A stretch of DNA of 64,000 nucleotides from Streptomyces halobius (GTDB taxonomy: Bacteria; Actinomycetota; Actinomycetes; Streptomycetales; Streptomycetaceae): positions 6,386,001 through 6,450,000 of the forward strand of contig NZ_CP086322.1 of NCBI RefSeq assembly GCF_023277745.1, read 5' to 3'. The translations under genes were made by a program, and so were the position numbers. Positions 27,698-36,589 of this stretch are shown in pieces. The notes below the pieces were generated by a model. That model was given only the letters and a program-made list of their open reading frames with translations. It was not told where the DNA came from and ran no database searches. The first letter of the stretch is position 1; every line of letters begins with the position of its first letter.

Positions 27698-29128
27698 TCA
27701 GCTCGGGGGCGCCGCCGGGTTGCCTGCGCGGCGCGCCCGCAGTTCGCGTACGCCCGCGACGGCCAGCACCGCGGCGGTCGCCCCGGCCGACCACAGCAGC
27801 TGCGGCCGGGCCGCGTCATCGATCAGCATCAGTACCAGGACGCCGGCCATTCCCAGCAGCGCCGCCCAGGTCAGATACGGGAAGGCCCACATGCGGAGTG
27901 TCAACGTCCGCGGCGCCTCGCGTTCGATACGCGGACGCAGCCGCAGTTGGGAGACGGCGATCAGCCCCCAGACGAACAGCAGCACCGCGCCAACGGCGTT
28001 GAGCATGTAGAGGAAGACCGAATCCGGCCACTTCAGATTCAGCAGCACGGAGACGAACCCGAAGGCCACCGAGGCCAGTACGGCCCGGCGCGGCACCCCG
28101 CCGTCCGACACCTTCAGCAGCGCGCGCGGCGCCTCGCCCCGTTCGGCCAGGGAGAAGACCATCCGTGACGAGCCGTAGAGATTGGCGTTCAGCGCCGAGA
28201 GCAGCGCCACGAAGACCACGATGTTCATGATCTGGCCGGCGCCCGGCACCCCGATGCCGTCCAGCACCGCCACATACGGGCTCTCGCCCGGCCGCATCGA
28301 CGACCACGGCAGCAGCGTCACGATGACCAGCATCGACCCCACGTAGAAGAACAGAATCCGCCACACCGCGCTGCGCACCGCCCGGCCGACCGCGCGCGCC
28401 GGATCGTCCGACTCGGCGGCGGCGATGGTCACCACCTCCAGCCCGCCGAAGGCGAACACCACGGCCAGCACCCCGGAGACCACCCCGGCCCAGCCGTTGG
28501 GCAGCAGTCCGCCCTGCCCGGTGAGGTTCGTCAGGCCGACCGGATGAGTATCCGGCAGCACCCCGAAGACGGCCAACAGGCTCAGCGCGAGGAACAGCAC
28601 GATCGCGGCGACCTTGAGCGCCGCGAACCAGAACTCGAACTCGCCGAAGTTCTTCACCGCCGCCAGGTTGGCGACGGTGAAGACGATCATAAAGACCAGC
28701 ACCCAGCCCCATTGCGGCACCGCGGGCACCCACCCGTTGGCGATCCGCGCCGCTCCGGTCGCCTCCACCGCCAGCACCACCACCAGCAGGAACCAGTACA
28801 GCCAGCCGACGCTGAAACCTGCCCAGCGGCCCAGCGCCCGCTCCGCGTGCACCGAGAACGCGCCCGAGGACGGCAGCGCCGCCGACATCTCGCCGAGCAT
28901 CCGCATGATCAGCATGGCCAGTGCGCCCGCGATCAGATACGACAGCACGATGCCGGGCCCGGCCACCGCGATCCCCGCGCCGGAGCCCACGAACAGGCCC
29001 GCCCCGATCACCCCGCCCAGCCCGAGCATCGTCAGATGGCGCTGCTTGAGCCCGGCGGACAGCGGCTCTCGCTCGCCGGCGCCCTCACCGAGAGCGGTCT
29101 TCCCGGCGGTGGTCGGTGCGTCGTGCAT
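27698..29128 (-). CDS. amino-acid permease, APC superfamily (AAT type), copy 2
   Basis: 476 residues, about 12 helices, very similar in layout to copy 1: GLKQRHLTMLGLGGVIGAGL, LPSSGAFSVHAERALGRWAG and FWFAALKVAAIVLFLAL. ATG 29128 (MHDAPTT) is preferred to an upstream TTG. Likely a separate transcript: 330 bp separate it from copy 1 and it faces bioY across a 309-bp gap that must contain both promoters; no operator was recognised there. Substrate unknown. Confidence 0.9.
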   Translation of the reverse strand: MHDAPTTAGKTALGEGAGEREPLSAGLKQRHLTMLGLGGVIGAGLFVGSGAGIAVAGPGIVLSYLIAGALAMLIMRMLGEMSAALPSSGAFSVHAERALGRWAGFSVGWLYWFLLVVVLAVEATGAARIANGWVPAVPQWGWVLVFMIVFTVANLAAVKNFGEFEFWFAALKVAAIVLFLALSLLAVFGVLPDTHPVGLTNLTGQGGLLPNGWAGVVSGVLAVVFAFGGLEVVTIAAAESDDPARAVGRAVRSAVWRILFFYVGSMLVIVTLLPWSSMRPGESPYVAVLDGIGVPGAGQIMNIVVFVALLSALNANLYGSSRMVFSLAERGEAPRALLKVSDGGVPRRAVLASVAFGFVSVLLNLKWPDSVFLYMLNAVGAVLLFVWGLIAVSQLRLRPRIEREAPRTLTLRMWAFPYLTWAALLGMAGVLVLMLIDDAARPQLLWSAGATAAVLAVAGVRELRARRAGNPAAPPS

Positions 29129-29437
29129 GGGCTCGTACTCTCGCAAGCTGTTTGGGGGAACCCCACAGGTGTCCTCGGGGCGCCCCCAGTTTCACCGCAC
29201 CCCGCGCGCTACCACAAAACCCGCGCCATGACGGGGCATCGGCCGTGATGAGCATCACGTGACCTGCGACGACATCCGCCCCACCACCATGGCCCGGCAT
29301 TCCGGCGGTTGTTCGGAACTCTCCAAGCGGGCCGGTGCGGCTTTGTGACAGCCACACGATGATCGCCGGTGGCCCGCTGGACTAACGTCGACGCGTCCGT
29401 CCTGTCCCGGATCCCTCTCACACCTCGCGGAGTCCCG

Positions 29438-30070
29438 ATGAGCACTGCCGTCCGCACCCGCCCCGGCACCTTCCCCCATGCTTCGCACGGGGGGACCCCC
29501 ATGGGCGCGGTCCTCGCCGATCTGCTGCCGGCCGCCACCGCCTCCCGTGCCCGTGTGCGTGACGCGGCACTGGTGCTCGGCGGCGCCGCGCTCACCGGCA
29601 TCGCGGCCCAGATCGCCGTCCCGGTCCCCGGCTCCCCGGTCCTGGTCACCGGTCAGACCTTCGCCGCCCTGCTGGTCGGCGCCTCGCTCGGCGCGGGCCG
29701 CGGTCTGCTCTCCCTCGCGCTGTACGCCCTTGTCGGCCTGGTGGGCCTGCCGTGGTTCGCGGGCGGCACCTCCGGCGCGGGCGCCACGTTCGGCTACATC
29801 GTGGGCATGTTCCTCGCCGCCACCGCCGTGGGCGCGCTGGCCCGCCGGGGCGGTGACCGCGGCGTGCTCCGCACCGCCGCCACGATGGCCGTCGGCACCG
29901 CGATCATCTACGCAGTCGGCGTCCCCTACCTCGCCCTGAGCACGGGCATGCCGCTCGGCCAGGCGGTCGCGGTCGGCCTGGTCCCGTTCCTGATCGGCGA
30001 CGCGTTGAAGGCGGCGCTGGCCATGGGCGCGCTGCCGACGGCCTGGAAGCTCGGCAGCTCTCGCGGCTGA
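29438..30070 (+). CDS. bioY: biotin transporter substrate-binding membrane protein BioY
   Basis: 210 residues, six helices. BioY is the S-component of the biotin ECF transporter and can work alone at low affinity. Family features: VLADLLP, PGSPVLVTGQTFAALLVGA, SLALYALVGLVGLPWF, GYIVGMFLAA, and YLALSTGMPLGQAV with the final PFLIGDALKAALA. The N-terminal 20 residues before the first helix include the translation of a C/G hairpin repeat (29471-29500), absent from typical BioY; ATG 29502 (MGAVLADLLP) could be the original start. ATG 29438 has CGGAG upstream. Biotin-regulator site not found. Confidence 0.9.
   Translation: MSTAVRTRPGTFPHASHGGTPMGAVLADLLPAATASRARVRDAALVLGGAALTGIAAQIAVPVPGSPVLVTGQTFAALLVGASLGAGRGLLSLALYALVGLVGLPWFAGGTSGAGATFGYIVGMFLAATAVGALARRGGDRGVLRTAATMAVGTAIIYAVGVPYLALSTGMPLGQAVAVGLVPFLIGDALKAALAMGALPTAWKLGSSRG
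29471..29500 (+). repeat. C/G-rich hairpin repeat inside bioY
   Basis: CCCCC-A-TGC-TTC-GCA-C-GGGGG then ACCCCC: an almost perfect hairpin, 30 bp long (a multiple of three), adding residues to the BioY N-terminus. Same family as 30073-30102, 47506-47536, 47603-47630 and 61955-61982. Confidence 0.65.
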
Positions 30071-30072
30071 AC

Positions 30073-30102
30073 CTCCCCCACGCTCAAGGCGCGGGGGACC
30101 CC
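30073..30102 (+). repeat. C/G-rich hairpin repeat after bioY
   Basis: CTCCCCCACGC-TCAAG-GCGCGGGGG then ACCCC, starting 3 bp after the bioY stop; may double as its terminator. Confidence 0.65.
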
Positions 30103-30225
30103 ATCGCTTTCGCGGAGGTGGTCGCTCGCCGTGGGGGCCTCAATTAATGGCCGAGGTGCTCAATGCCAGGGGGCGGGCCCGCGCTTGAATGGTGCGGGCC
30201 CGTCCTCGTCTGCGTGTGGCTGCCC

Positions 30226-30321
30226 GGATGGACGTCTTCATGCGCTGCCTGGTGGACGTCTTCGTATGCCGCCTGGGAGACGCCTTCGTACGCCGTCTGG
30301 TGGACGTCTTCGTATGCCGCC
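30226..30321. repeat. four 24-bp tandem repeats
   Basis: Units at 30226, 30250, 30274 and 30298. Units 2 and 4 are identical (start TGGTGGACGTCTTCG); units 1 and 3 differ at several bases. As 24 is divisible by 3, a minus-strand frame (30144-30554) reads 8-residue repeats of the type AAYEDVHQ; the rest of that frame looks non-coding, so I do not call a gene. Confidence 0.75.
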
Positions 30322-30326
30322 CGGTT

Positions 30327-30412
30327 GGACACAACCGCCCCACCGGGCCGGGCGGACACAACCGACCCAGCGGACACAACCGACCCATCAGCCCGAGGGG
30401 AACAACCGCCCC
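30327..30412. repeat. GGACACAACCGMCCC short repeats
   Basis: Copies at 30327-30340, 30354-30368, 30372-30386 and a shortened one at 30399-30412, directly following the 24-bp repeats. Confidence 0.7.
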
Positions 30413-30428
30413 ACCAGCCCGCCTCATT

Positions 30429-30490
30429 GGGAATGCCGCCCAGGAAAAGCCGCCCGGACAATCCCGCCCGCTCACGGGGAATACCGCCCC
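30429..30490. repeat. GGGAATACCGCCC iterons (second location)
   Basis: GGGAATGCCGCCC (30429-30441) and GGGGAATACCGCCCC (30476-30490), the reverse complement of the iterons at 13350-13450. With the two repeat families before it, this fills the gene-free 30071-30566 spacer. Confidence 0.6.
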
Positions 30491-30566
30491 GCCCCACCAC
30501 GTTGTGGCCCTGCAGGGGGCCCACGCGACCCTTAAGGGATTTCCCCCACGGCACAGCCCCCTCCCC

Positions 30567-32032
30567 CTAAGGGACCCGCTCAACTCCCCCTGAGTCCCGT
30601 CCCCCTGACTCCCGCGGCCGCCGTCGCTCCAGCACCAGCCCGACCGCCAGCACCACCACGGCCGCGACCACCGACAGCACCATCTGCTCGCGCCCGTCCG
30701 GGTCGTAGAACATATAGCCGATGACGAAGACGATCAGCCCGATCGTCGCGTACGTCAGCCACGGGTACAGCCACATCCGCACCGTCAGCCGCTCCGGCGT
30801 CTCCCGTTCGAGCACCCGGCGCATCCGCAGTTGCGAGAAGCAGATGACCAGCCACACGAAAAGTGCCACCGCGCCCGACGAATTCAGCAGGAACTGGAAG
30901 ACCGTGTCCTTCGACGTATAGCTGAAGATGGTCGCGATAAAGCCGAAGGCGACCGAAGCCCAGATCGCGACCGCCGGCACACCGCCCTTGTTGACCGTCT
31001 TGAACGACTTGGGCGCATCGCCGCGCTCACCGAGCGAGAACGCCATCCGCGAGGCCGTGTAAAGCCCGGAATTCAGACACGACAACACCGCGGTCAGCAC
31101 GACAATGTCCATCACGGTGCCCGCGTACGGAATGTCCAGCGACTCCAGCACCGCCACATACGGACTCTTGAGCACCGCCGGGTCGTTCCACGGAAGCAGC
31201 GTCACAATCACCGCGATCGAGCCGATGTAGAAGATCGCGATGCGCCAGATCACGCTGTTCACGGCCTTACGGACGGCCTGCACCGGATTCGGCGACTCGC
31301 TCGCCGCCAGCGTGACGATCTCGCTGCCCATGAACGAGAAGACCACCAGCAGCATGCCGGACAGAATCGCGCCGGGACCGTTGGGCAGGAATCCGCCGTG
31401 CCCGGTCAGATTCGCCATGCCGACCGCGTGATCACCCGGCGGCAGCCCGAATATCGCCAATGCGCCGACCACGATGAACACCACGATCGCGACGACCTTG
31501 ATTCCGGCGAACCAGAACTCGAACTCGCCGAACGAGCCCACCGAAATCAAATTGGTGCCGGTCAGCACGATCATCACGATCAGCGCCCAGGCCCACTGCG
31601 GGACGGCCGGGACCCAGCCGGTGAGAATCGCGCCGCGGCGGCGGTCGCCTCGACGGCCAGCACCACCGACCAGAAGAACCAGTACAGCCAGCCGATCGTG
31701 AAGCCCGCCCAGCGGCCCAGCGCCCGGTCCGCGTACGCGGAGAACGACCCGGAGGCGGGGGAGGCCGCGGCCATCTCGCCCAGCATGCGCATCACCAGCA
31801 CGACCAGCAGCCCGGTCAGCGCGTACGAGAACAGAACGCCGGGCCCGGCGGCCGCGATGCCGGCCCCGGAGCCCACGAACAGACCGGCGCCGATGACCCC
31901 ACCGATGGCGATCATCGACAGATGGCGGTTCTTCAGTCCTGCCTGCAGCCCGTCCTGCGACTGCCCCCCGTCGGGTCCGGCACCGGGTTCTCCGGCGGCG
32001 GGGGCCGCTTTGGTGGTGGGGTGCGCGCCCAT
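30567..32032 (-). pseudogene. amino-acid permease, APC superfamily, copy 3 - broken by a frameshift
   Basis: The N-terminal part (ATG 32032, MGAHPTTK; LKNRHLSMIAIGGVIGAGL) runs to EATAAAA and then leaves frame; the C-terminal part resumes as ILTGWVPAVPQWAWAL and continues to the stop at 30567. Alignment with copy 2 (EATGAAR-IANGWVPAV) places two surplus bases, a CG in a GCGCG run, at about 31629-31630. The remainder is intact, with FWFAGIKV and about 12 helices in total. Either a recent pseudogene or a sequence error; both halves keep normal codon use. Same family as the two permeases downstream. Confidence 0.8.
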
Positions 32033-32245
32033 GTGCACCGTCCTTGTGTGGTTCACGGATTGGAACCCCAGCATTAGATCTTCGTCAACCCATGGATTGG
32101 AAGGACTGAAGCCAGATCGTTGCATGACACACTGAAAGGTCGCCCGCAACGCATACGTACGCAAGGTCCACTCGCGATTCCGTACGCAAAACCGCAAGCG
32201 CACCCGGAGGCGTCCGCCTCGCGCCGCCCGTGCCACACTCATCGC

Positions 32246-32731
32246 ATGCGCGTGTACCTCGGCTCCGACCATGCAGGTTTCGAACTCAAGAACCACCTCG
32301 TCGAATGGCTCAAGGCCCATGGCCATGAGCCCGTCGACTGCGGCCCGCACATCTACGACGCACAGGACGACTACCCCCCGTTCTGCCTGCGCGCCGCGGA
32401 GCAGACCGCGGCCGACCCGGACAGCCTCGGCATCGTGATCGGCGGCTCCGGCAACGGCGAGCAGATCGCCGCCAACAAGGTCAAGGGCGTGCGGGCCGCG
32501 CTGGCCTGGAGCGAGGAGACCGCCAGGCTCGGCCGCGAGCACAACAACGCGAACGTCATCTCGGTCGGCGGCCGGATGCACACCCAGGACGAGGCGACGA
32601 AGTTCATCGAGGTCTTCCTCAGTACCCCCTACTCGGGCGAGGAACGCCACACCCGCCGTATCGACATGCTCTCGGCGTACGAGACCAACGGCGAACTCCC
32701 GCCCATCCCGGCCCACCACCCGCAGGGCTGA
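32246..32731 (+). CDS. rpiB: ribose-5-phosphate isomerase B
   Basis: 161 residues. Interconverts ribose 5-phosphate and ribulose 5-phosphate in the pentose phosphate pathway. RpiB/LacAB signatures: YLGSDHAGFELK at the N-terminus, the phosphate-binding GGSGNGEQIAANKVKGVRAA (about residues 70-90) and NNANVISVGGR. The actinobacterial form uses an acidic base in place of the Cys of E. coli RpiB (here VIGGSGNGE). ATG 32246; no strong ribosome site. Followed 71 bp later by the glycosylase gene, a pairing often seen in streptomycetes. Confidence 0.93.
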   Translation: MRVYLGSDHAGFELKNHLVEWLKAHGHEPVDCGPHIYDAQDDYPPFCLRAAEQTAADPDSLGIVIGGSGNGEQIAANKVKGVRAALAWSEETARLGREHNNANVISVGGRMHTQDEATKFIEVFLSTPYSGEERHTRRIDMLSAYETNGELPPIPAHHPQG

Positions 32732-32802
32732 CCGCCGCACACCGCCGTCGCCCGCCCGCCCCGGCCACCGGGACGGGCGGGCGCGCCCACTGGAGAGCAC
32801 CG

Positions 32803-33639
32803 ATGCCCGAGGGCCACACCATCCACCGCTCGGCAGCGGACTACGCCGACCGCTTCCTCGGGCGGAGCATCCGGGCGACCAGCCCGCAAGGCAAGTTCTC
32901 CGACGGCGCGGCCCTCGTCGACAACCAGGTGCTGGCGAGCACGGACGCCCACGGCAAGCACCTCTTCCTCGGCTTCGGTCCGGACGGGGCGGACCGCTGG
33001 GTCCACATCCACCTCGGCCTCTTCGGCAAACTCGGCTTCGGCGGCGCCCCCGCACCACCGCCCACCGACACGGTGCGCCTGCGTATCGCCGGCCCGTCCG
33101 GATACGCCGACCTCCGCGGGCCGACCACCTGCGCCCTGATCACCGACGCCGAGAAGCAGGCGATACACGACCGGCTCGGCCCCGACCCGCTGCGCCCCGC
33201 GGACGACGACGAGCGCGCCTGGCGGCGGATCGCCCGCAGCCGTACCACCATCGCGGCGCTGCTGATGGACCAGAAGGTCATCGCGGGCGTCGGCAACGTC
33301 TACCGCGCCGAGGTCCTCTTCCGGCACGGCATCGACCCGTACCTCCCCGGCCGCGACCTCACCCGCGCCGAATGGGACGCCATCTGGGCCGACTTGGTGT
33401 TCCTGATGCGCGAGGGCGTCCGGCACAATCGGATCGACACCGTCCGCCCCGAGCACATGCCCGAGGCCATGGGCCGCCCGCCGCGGGTCGACGACCACGG
33501 CGGCGAGGTGTATGTGTACCGCCGCGCCAACGGGCACTGCCATATCTGTGGCGGCGAGATCCGCACCGCCGGTCTCGCCGCCCGCAATCTCTTCTGGTGC
33601 CCGACCTGCCAGCCGGCGAGGGGCGCCGGCCGGGGCTGA
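32803..33639 (+). CDS. Fpg/Nei-family DNA glycosylase (Nei2-like)
   Basis: 278 residues. Bifunctional glycosylase/AP lyase of base-excision repair that removes oxidised bases. N-terminal MPEGHTIHR supplies Pro2 and Glu3 of the active site; a helix-two-turn-helix segment (LLMDQKVIAGVGNVYRAEVL, about 155-175) and a C-terminal zinc finger (C-H-I-C-GG ... FWCPTC) complete the fold. The PEGH start places it with actinobacterial Nei rather than Fpg. ATG 32803 has GGAGAG upstream. Confidence 0.9.
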   Translation: MPEGHTIHRSAADYADRFLGRSIRATSPQGKFSDGAALVDNQVLASTDAHGKHLFLGFGPDGADRWVHIHLGLFGKLGFGGAPAPPPTDTVRLRIAGPSGYADLRGPTTCALITDAEKQAIHDRLGPDPLRPADDDERAWRRIARSRTTIAALLMDQKVIAGVGNVYRAEVLFRHGIDPYLPGRDLTRAEWDAIWADLVFLMREGVRHNRIDTVRPEHMPEAMGRPPRVDDHGGEVYVYRRANGHCHICGGEIRTAGLAARNLFWCPTCQPARGAGRG

Positions 33640-33918
33640 CCGGCCGGGCGCCCACCGTCAGCAGAATCAGAGACCATCCGACATGCCCCATTCATCCGAC
33701 TCGCCGTACGTCCCCCGGGCTCGGTGCACGTCCGGCCCACCCCGGCCCCGCCGTACGCCCAACTCCCCGTACCACATGCCCCATTCGGTACCGTGCGGCA
33801 CCGATGAAGCAGCAGTAATTCTGACGTCCCACGCCACTCCCGGCCGGATGATCTCCGGCAGCGCGACCGCATGTCGAACGCGATTTCCCGGCAATTCAAT
33901 GGAGCGACGTGCGGCGAA

Positions 33919-33948
33919 TCGACGCACCGCCGAACGGGTGGATAGGGT
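33919..33948 (+). promoter_or_regulatory. promoter, leaderless, for the PP2C gene
   Basis: TCGACG (33919-33924), 18-bp spacer, TAGGGT (33943-33948), with the ATG only 9 nt further at 33958. The 318-bp spacer 33640-33957 otherwise contains only a 13-bp direct repeat ACATGCCCCATTC (about 33681 and 33775). Confidence 0.55.
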
Positions 33949-33957
33949 CCCAGAGCA

Positions 33958-35103
33958 ATGGCAAGCGGCCCGGGAACGGAACCTCTGACGGCACGGATGC
34001 ACAAAGGTCTGCACCGGGCCCGCATCGGCGTGCGCAAAGCCGGCGTCGACTACTTCCGCGGTGACGGCTCCGACTGGCCGGCGCTGGTGGCACTGCTCAT
34101 CGCCATCGCCACCATCGCCACCGGCACCCTGTGGCACTCCGACTGGTTCGCCCCGACCGCCCTGGTCCTCCCGGTGATCGCCGGTGGACTGCTGCTGCGC
34201 CCCGCCAACCTCCTGGTGCTGTACGGGGCTTCCGCCTGTGCGCTGATCGTCGAGGCCGCGCTGTTCGGGCCGTACGACGAAGGACCGGACCGGATCACAC
34301 CCGGCACGGTCCTGGTCGTCGCCGCGGTCGGGCTGTTCGGGCTGCTGATCGCGCAGTTCCGCAGCCGGGTCGGGGTCCCCTGGCGGCGGGGCGGCACCAT
34401 GCTCTTCGACCTGCGCGAGCGGATCCGGGTACAGAGCAAACTGCCCAAACTGCCGCAGGGCTGGCACAGCGAGATGGCGCTGCGCCCGGCCGGCGGCCAG
34501 TCCTTCTCCGGCGACTTCGTCGTGGCCTCCCGCACCCAGGGCGGCAACATCCTCGAAGTCGTCCTGACCGATGTCTCCGGCAAGGGCATGGACGCGGCCT
34601 CCCGCGCCCTGCTGCTGTCCGGCGCGTTCGGCGGACTGCTCGGCTCGTTGCCGCCGCACGGCTTTCTCCCCGCCGCCAACGGCTATCTGCTGCGCCAGGA
34701 TTGGCAAGAGGGGTTCGCGACCTCCATCCATCTCGTCCTCGACCTGGAATCCGGCGACTACGAACTCCTCTCCGCGGGCCATGTGCCGGCCCTCCAGCTC
34801 AGCGCGGGCACCGGCCGTTGGGAGGAGAAGACGGGGGAGGGCCCGCTCCTCGGGGTCTACGACGGGGCCCAGTTCGACTCGGTGAAGGGGACGCTGCGGC
34901 CGGGTGACGTCCTGATGATGTTCACCGACGGCCTGGTCGAGTCCGCCGACCGCGATCTCGCGGAGGGCATGGACCGGCTGACCGGCGAGGCGGAACGCTA
35001 TGTCCACGGCGGTTTCGCGGGCGCCGCCTGGCATCTGATCGAGGCGGTCGCCAAGGACGTCAACGACGACCGGGCGCTGCTGTTGATCTGCCGGGACGGG
35101 TAG
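33958..35103 (+). CDS. membrane-anchored PP2C/SpoIIE-family phosphatase
   Basis: 381 residues. Three or four transmembrane helices (about residues 41-125) anchor a cytoplasmic SpoIIE/PP2C phosphatase domain (about 160-378) with metal-binding aspartates in FSGDFVV, LTDVSGKGMDA and MFTDGLVES. Such proteins dephosphorylate anti-anti-sigma factors and so release stress or developmental sigma factors; no anti-sigma partner is adjacent. No N-terminal sensor (GAF/PAS) domain is present. ATG 33958 fits the leaderless promoter; ATG 33997 is an alternative. Confidence 0.88.
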   Translation: MASGPGTEPLTARMHKGLHRARIGVRKAGVDYFRGDGSDWPALVALLIAIATIATGTLWHSDWFAPTALVLPVIAGGLLLRPANLLVLYGASACALIVEAALFGPYDEGPDRITPGTVLVVAAVGLFGLLIAQFRSRVGVPWRRGGTMLFDLRERIRVQSKLPKLPQGWHSEMALRPAGGQSFSGDFVVASRTQGGNILEVVLTDVSGKGMDAASRALLLSGAFGGLLGSLPPHGFLPAANGYLLRQDWQEGFATSIHLVLDLESGDYELLSAGHVPALQLSAGTGRWEEKTGEGPLLGVYDGAQFDSVKGTLRPGDVLMMFTDGLVESADRDLAEGMDRLTGEAERYVHGGFAGAAWHLIEAVAKDVNDDRALLLICRDG

Positions 35104-35181
35104 CCGCGCAGCGCCGTACGGGAATTCACCCGGATGAGTGAAAGCCGGCCTCGCCGCCCCGCACCGCGGCCGCCTCGGCAT

Positions 35182-35266
35182 GACATCACGCCACGCCACC
35201 ACGGCGTCACGCCACCACGACGTCATACAGTCGTGACGTCACGCCACCATGACGTCACGCCGTCAC
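35182..35266. repeat. five degenerate 16-bp tandem repeats
   Basis: Units begin at 35182 (21 bp), 35203, 35219, 35235 and 35251; consensus GACGTCACGCCACCAC. The last unit overlaps the stop codon of the acyltransferase gene, so part of the array is in its 3' end and transcript tail. Confidence 0.7.
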
Positions 35267-36441
35267 CCGCCGGCACGCTCCCGTGTCCGTGCCGTGTCCG
35301 CCGGGTCCTTCCGGAACGCCCAGTCCATCGTCGGCTCCATCGCGAAGCGGAACACCTTACGGACCGGCGGTGTGCACAGGGCCGTCACGATGACCGCCGC
35401 GATCAGCGTGACCGCGATCTCACCGAGCGGCGTGTGCAGCCATGCGTTGTCGTCGAACCAGCCCCAGAACCGTGATCCCTTGGCCAGGAAGCCGTGCAGC
35501 AGATAGCCGTAGAGCGTCCCCGCGCCCAGCGCGGTGCACCACATCCGCCGCCTGGGCACCCAGGAGAGGAAGCACGCCACCATCACGAGCGAGCAGCCCA
35601 AGAGGGCCGGCGTCATCACCAGACCGATCCACCAGGTGGTGCCCAACTCCTGTGCGCTGTCCCGGTGGTAGAACCACGCCGAGCTCATCCGGGGCGCCGC
35701 CCAGTACGCCGTCACCAGCGCGGCGGCGAAGATCGGCAGCGACGCGATCCGCACCGCACGCCGCTGCACCAGCCTGAAGTGCTCCGGCCGCAGTACCAGC
35801 CCCAGCACGAAGAACGGCAGGAACTGCAGCACCCGTTGGAGGTCCAGATCGTCTCCGATGTCCGGTGATACGGACGCCAGCACGGCGATGCACAGCGCGA
35901 GCGGAAGCGGCCACCGCACGATCTTCCACAGCGGGGTGGTCAGCCGCCAGACGAACAGGGCCACCAGGAACCAGGTCAGATACCACGGATCGAGCAGGCT
36001 GATCGGGTGCCCGGGATCGTCGTCCGCCCAGCGCTTGAAGAAGGCGTACGCCGTCTCGAAGAGGATGTACGGGACCGCGACGCCGGTGACCAGCCGCTGC
36101 AGCCGGTCCTTCCGCATGTCGAAACTGCGGGAGAAATAGCCGGAGATGACGATGAACGCCGGCATGTGGAAGGTGTAGACGAGCATGTAGAGCGCTTCGG
36201 CGGCGCGACTGCCCCCGGTCAGCGGCTCCCAGGCGTGCCCCATCGCCACCAGGACGATGGCCAGGTATTTCGCGTTGTCGAAGAACGCGTCCCGGCCGGG
36301 CCTCGGCGCGGCGGCCGACGCCTCCTCCGGCCCGGCCGACTGCTCGGCGGCGCGCGCCGTCCGGTCGGCACCCGCTGCCTCCTTGGCGGGCGGAAGCTCT
36401 CGTCGAGGTGTCGGCGCAGGGGGAAACATCTGACGCACCAT
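35263..36441 (-). CDS. acyltransferase 3 (OafA/NolL-type) membrane protein
   Basis: 392 residues, about ten helices, Acyltransferase_3 family; moves acyl groups onto sugars or other surface molecules using a cytoplasmic acyl donor. Typical start of the domain: DAFFDNAKYLAIVLVAMGHAWEPL with the catalytic His in MGHA, then FHMPAFIVISGYFS, and late LLHGFLAKGSRFWGWF. The first 60 residues are Pro/Ala-rich and disordered. The start is uncertain (ATG 36441 or 36429; no ribosome site). No glycan cluster is nearby, so the acceptor is unknown. Confidence 0.83.
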   Translation of the reverse strand: MVRQMFPPAPTPRRELPPAKEAAGADRTARAAEQSAGPEEASAAAPRPGRDAFFDNAKYLAIVLVAMGHAWEPLTGGSRAAEALYMLVYTFHMPAFIVISGYFSRSFDMRKDRLQRLVTGVAVPYILFETAYAFFKRWADDDPGHPISLLDPWYLTWFLVALFVWRLTTPLWKIVRWPLPLALCIAVLASVSPDIGDDLDLQRVLQFLPFFVLGLVLRPEHFRLVQRRAVRIASLPIFAAALVTAYWAAPRMSSAWFYHRDSAQELGTTWWIGLVMTPALLGCSLVMVACFLSWVPRRRMWCTALGAGTLYGYLLHGFLAKGSRFWGWFDDNAWLHTPLGEIAVTLIAAVIVTALCTPPVRKVFRFAMEPTMDWAFRKDPADTARTRERAGG

Positions 36442-36560
36442 AGCGGGGCGCGGCGAATGCGTAAAACCGTTGCCACAACATTCTCTATTTCGCCAGATGC
36501 CGCCGCTCATACCGGGCACATAAAGGCCGCGAAGAATGGAAAGAGTTTCCCGCGCGAACC

Positions 36561-36589
36561 CCCTCGGTCCCGCGCCGCGGGACCGAGGG
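36561..36589. terminator. orphan hairpin in the 36442-37068 spacer
   Basis: Perfect 14-bp arms around one base (CCCTCGGTCCCGCG / CGCGGGACCGAGGG). No gene ends here on either strand; it could end an unseen small RNA or simply be a structured repeat. The 627-bp spacer is lower in G+C than its surroundings and no convincing ORF was found. Confidence 0.4.

Noticed and set aside
30226..30321. Minus-strand gene with AAYEDVHQ repeats (30144-30554)
   Set aside because: Only the 24-bp repeat part looks protein-like; flanks are low-complexity, there is no ribosome site, and another repeat family continues outside in a different frame.
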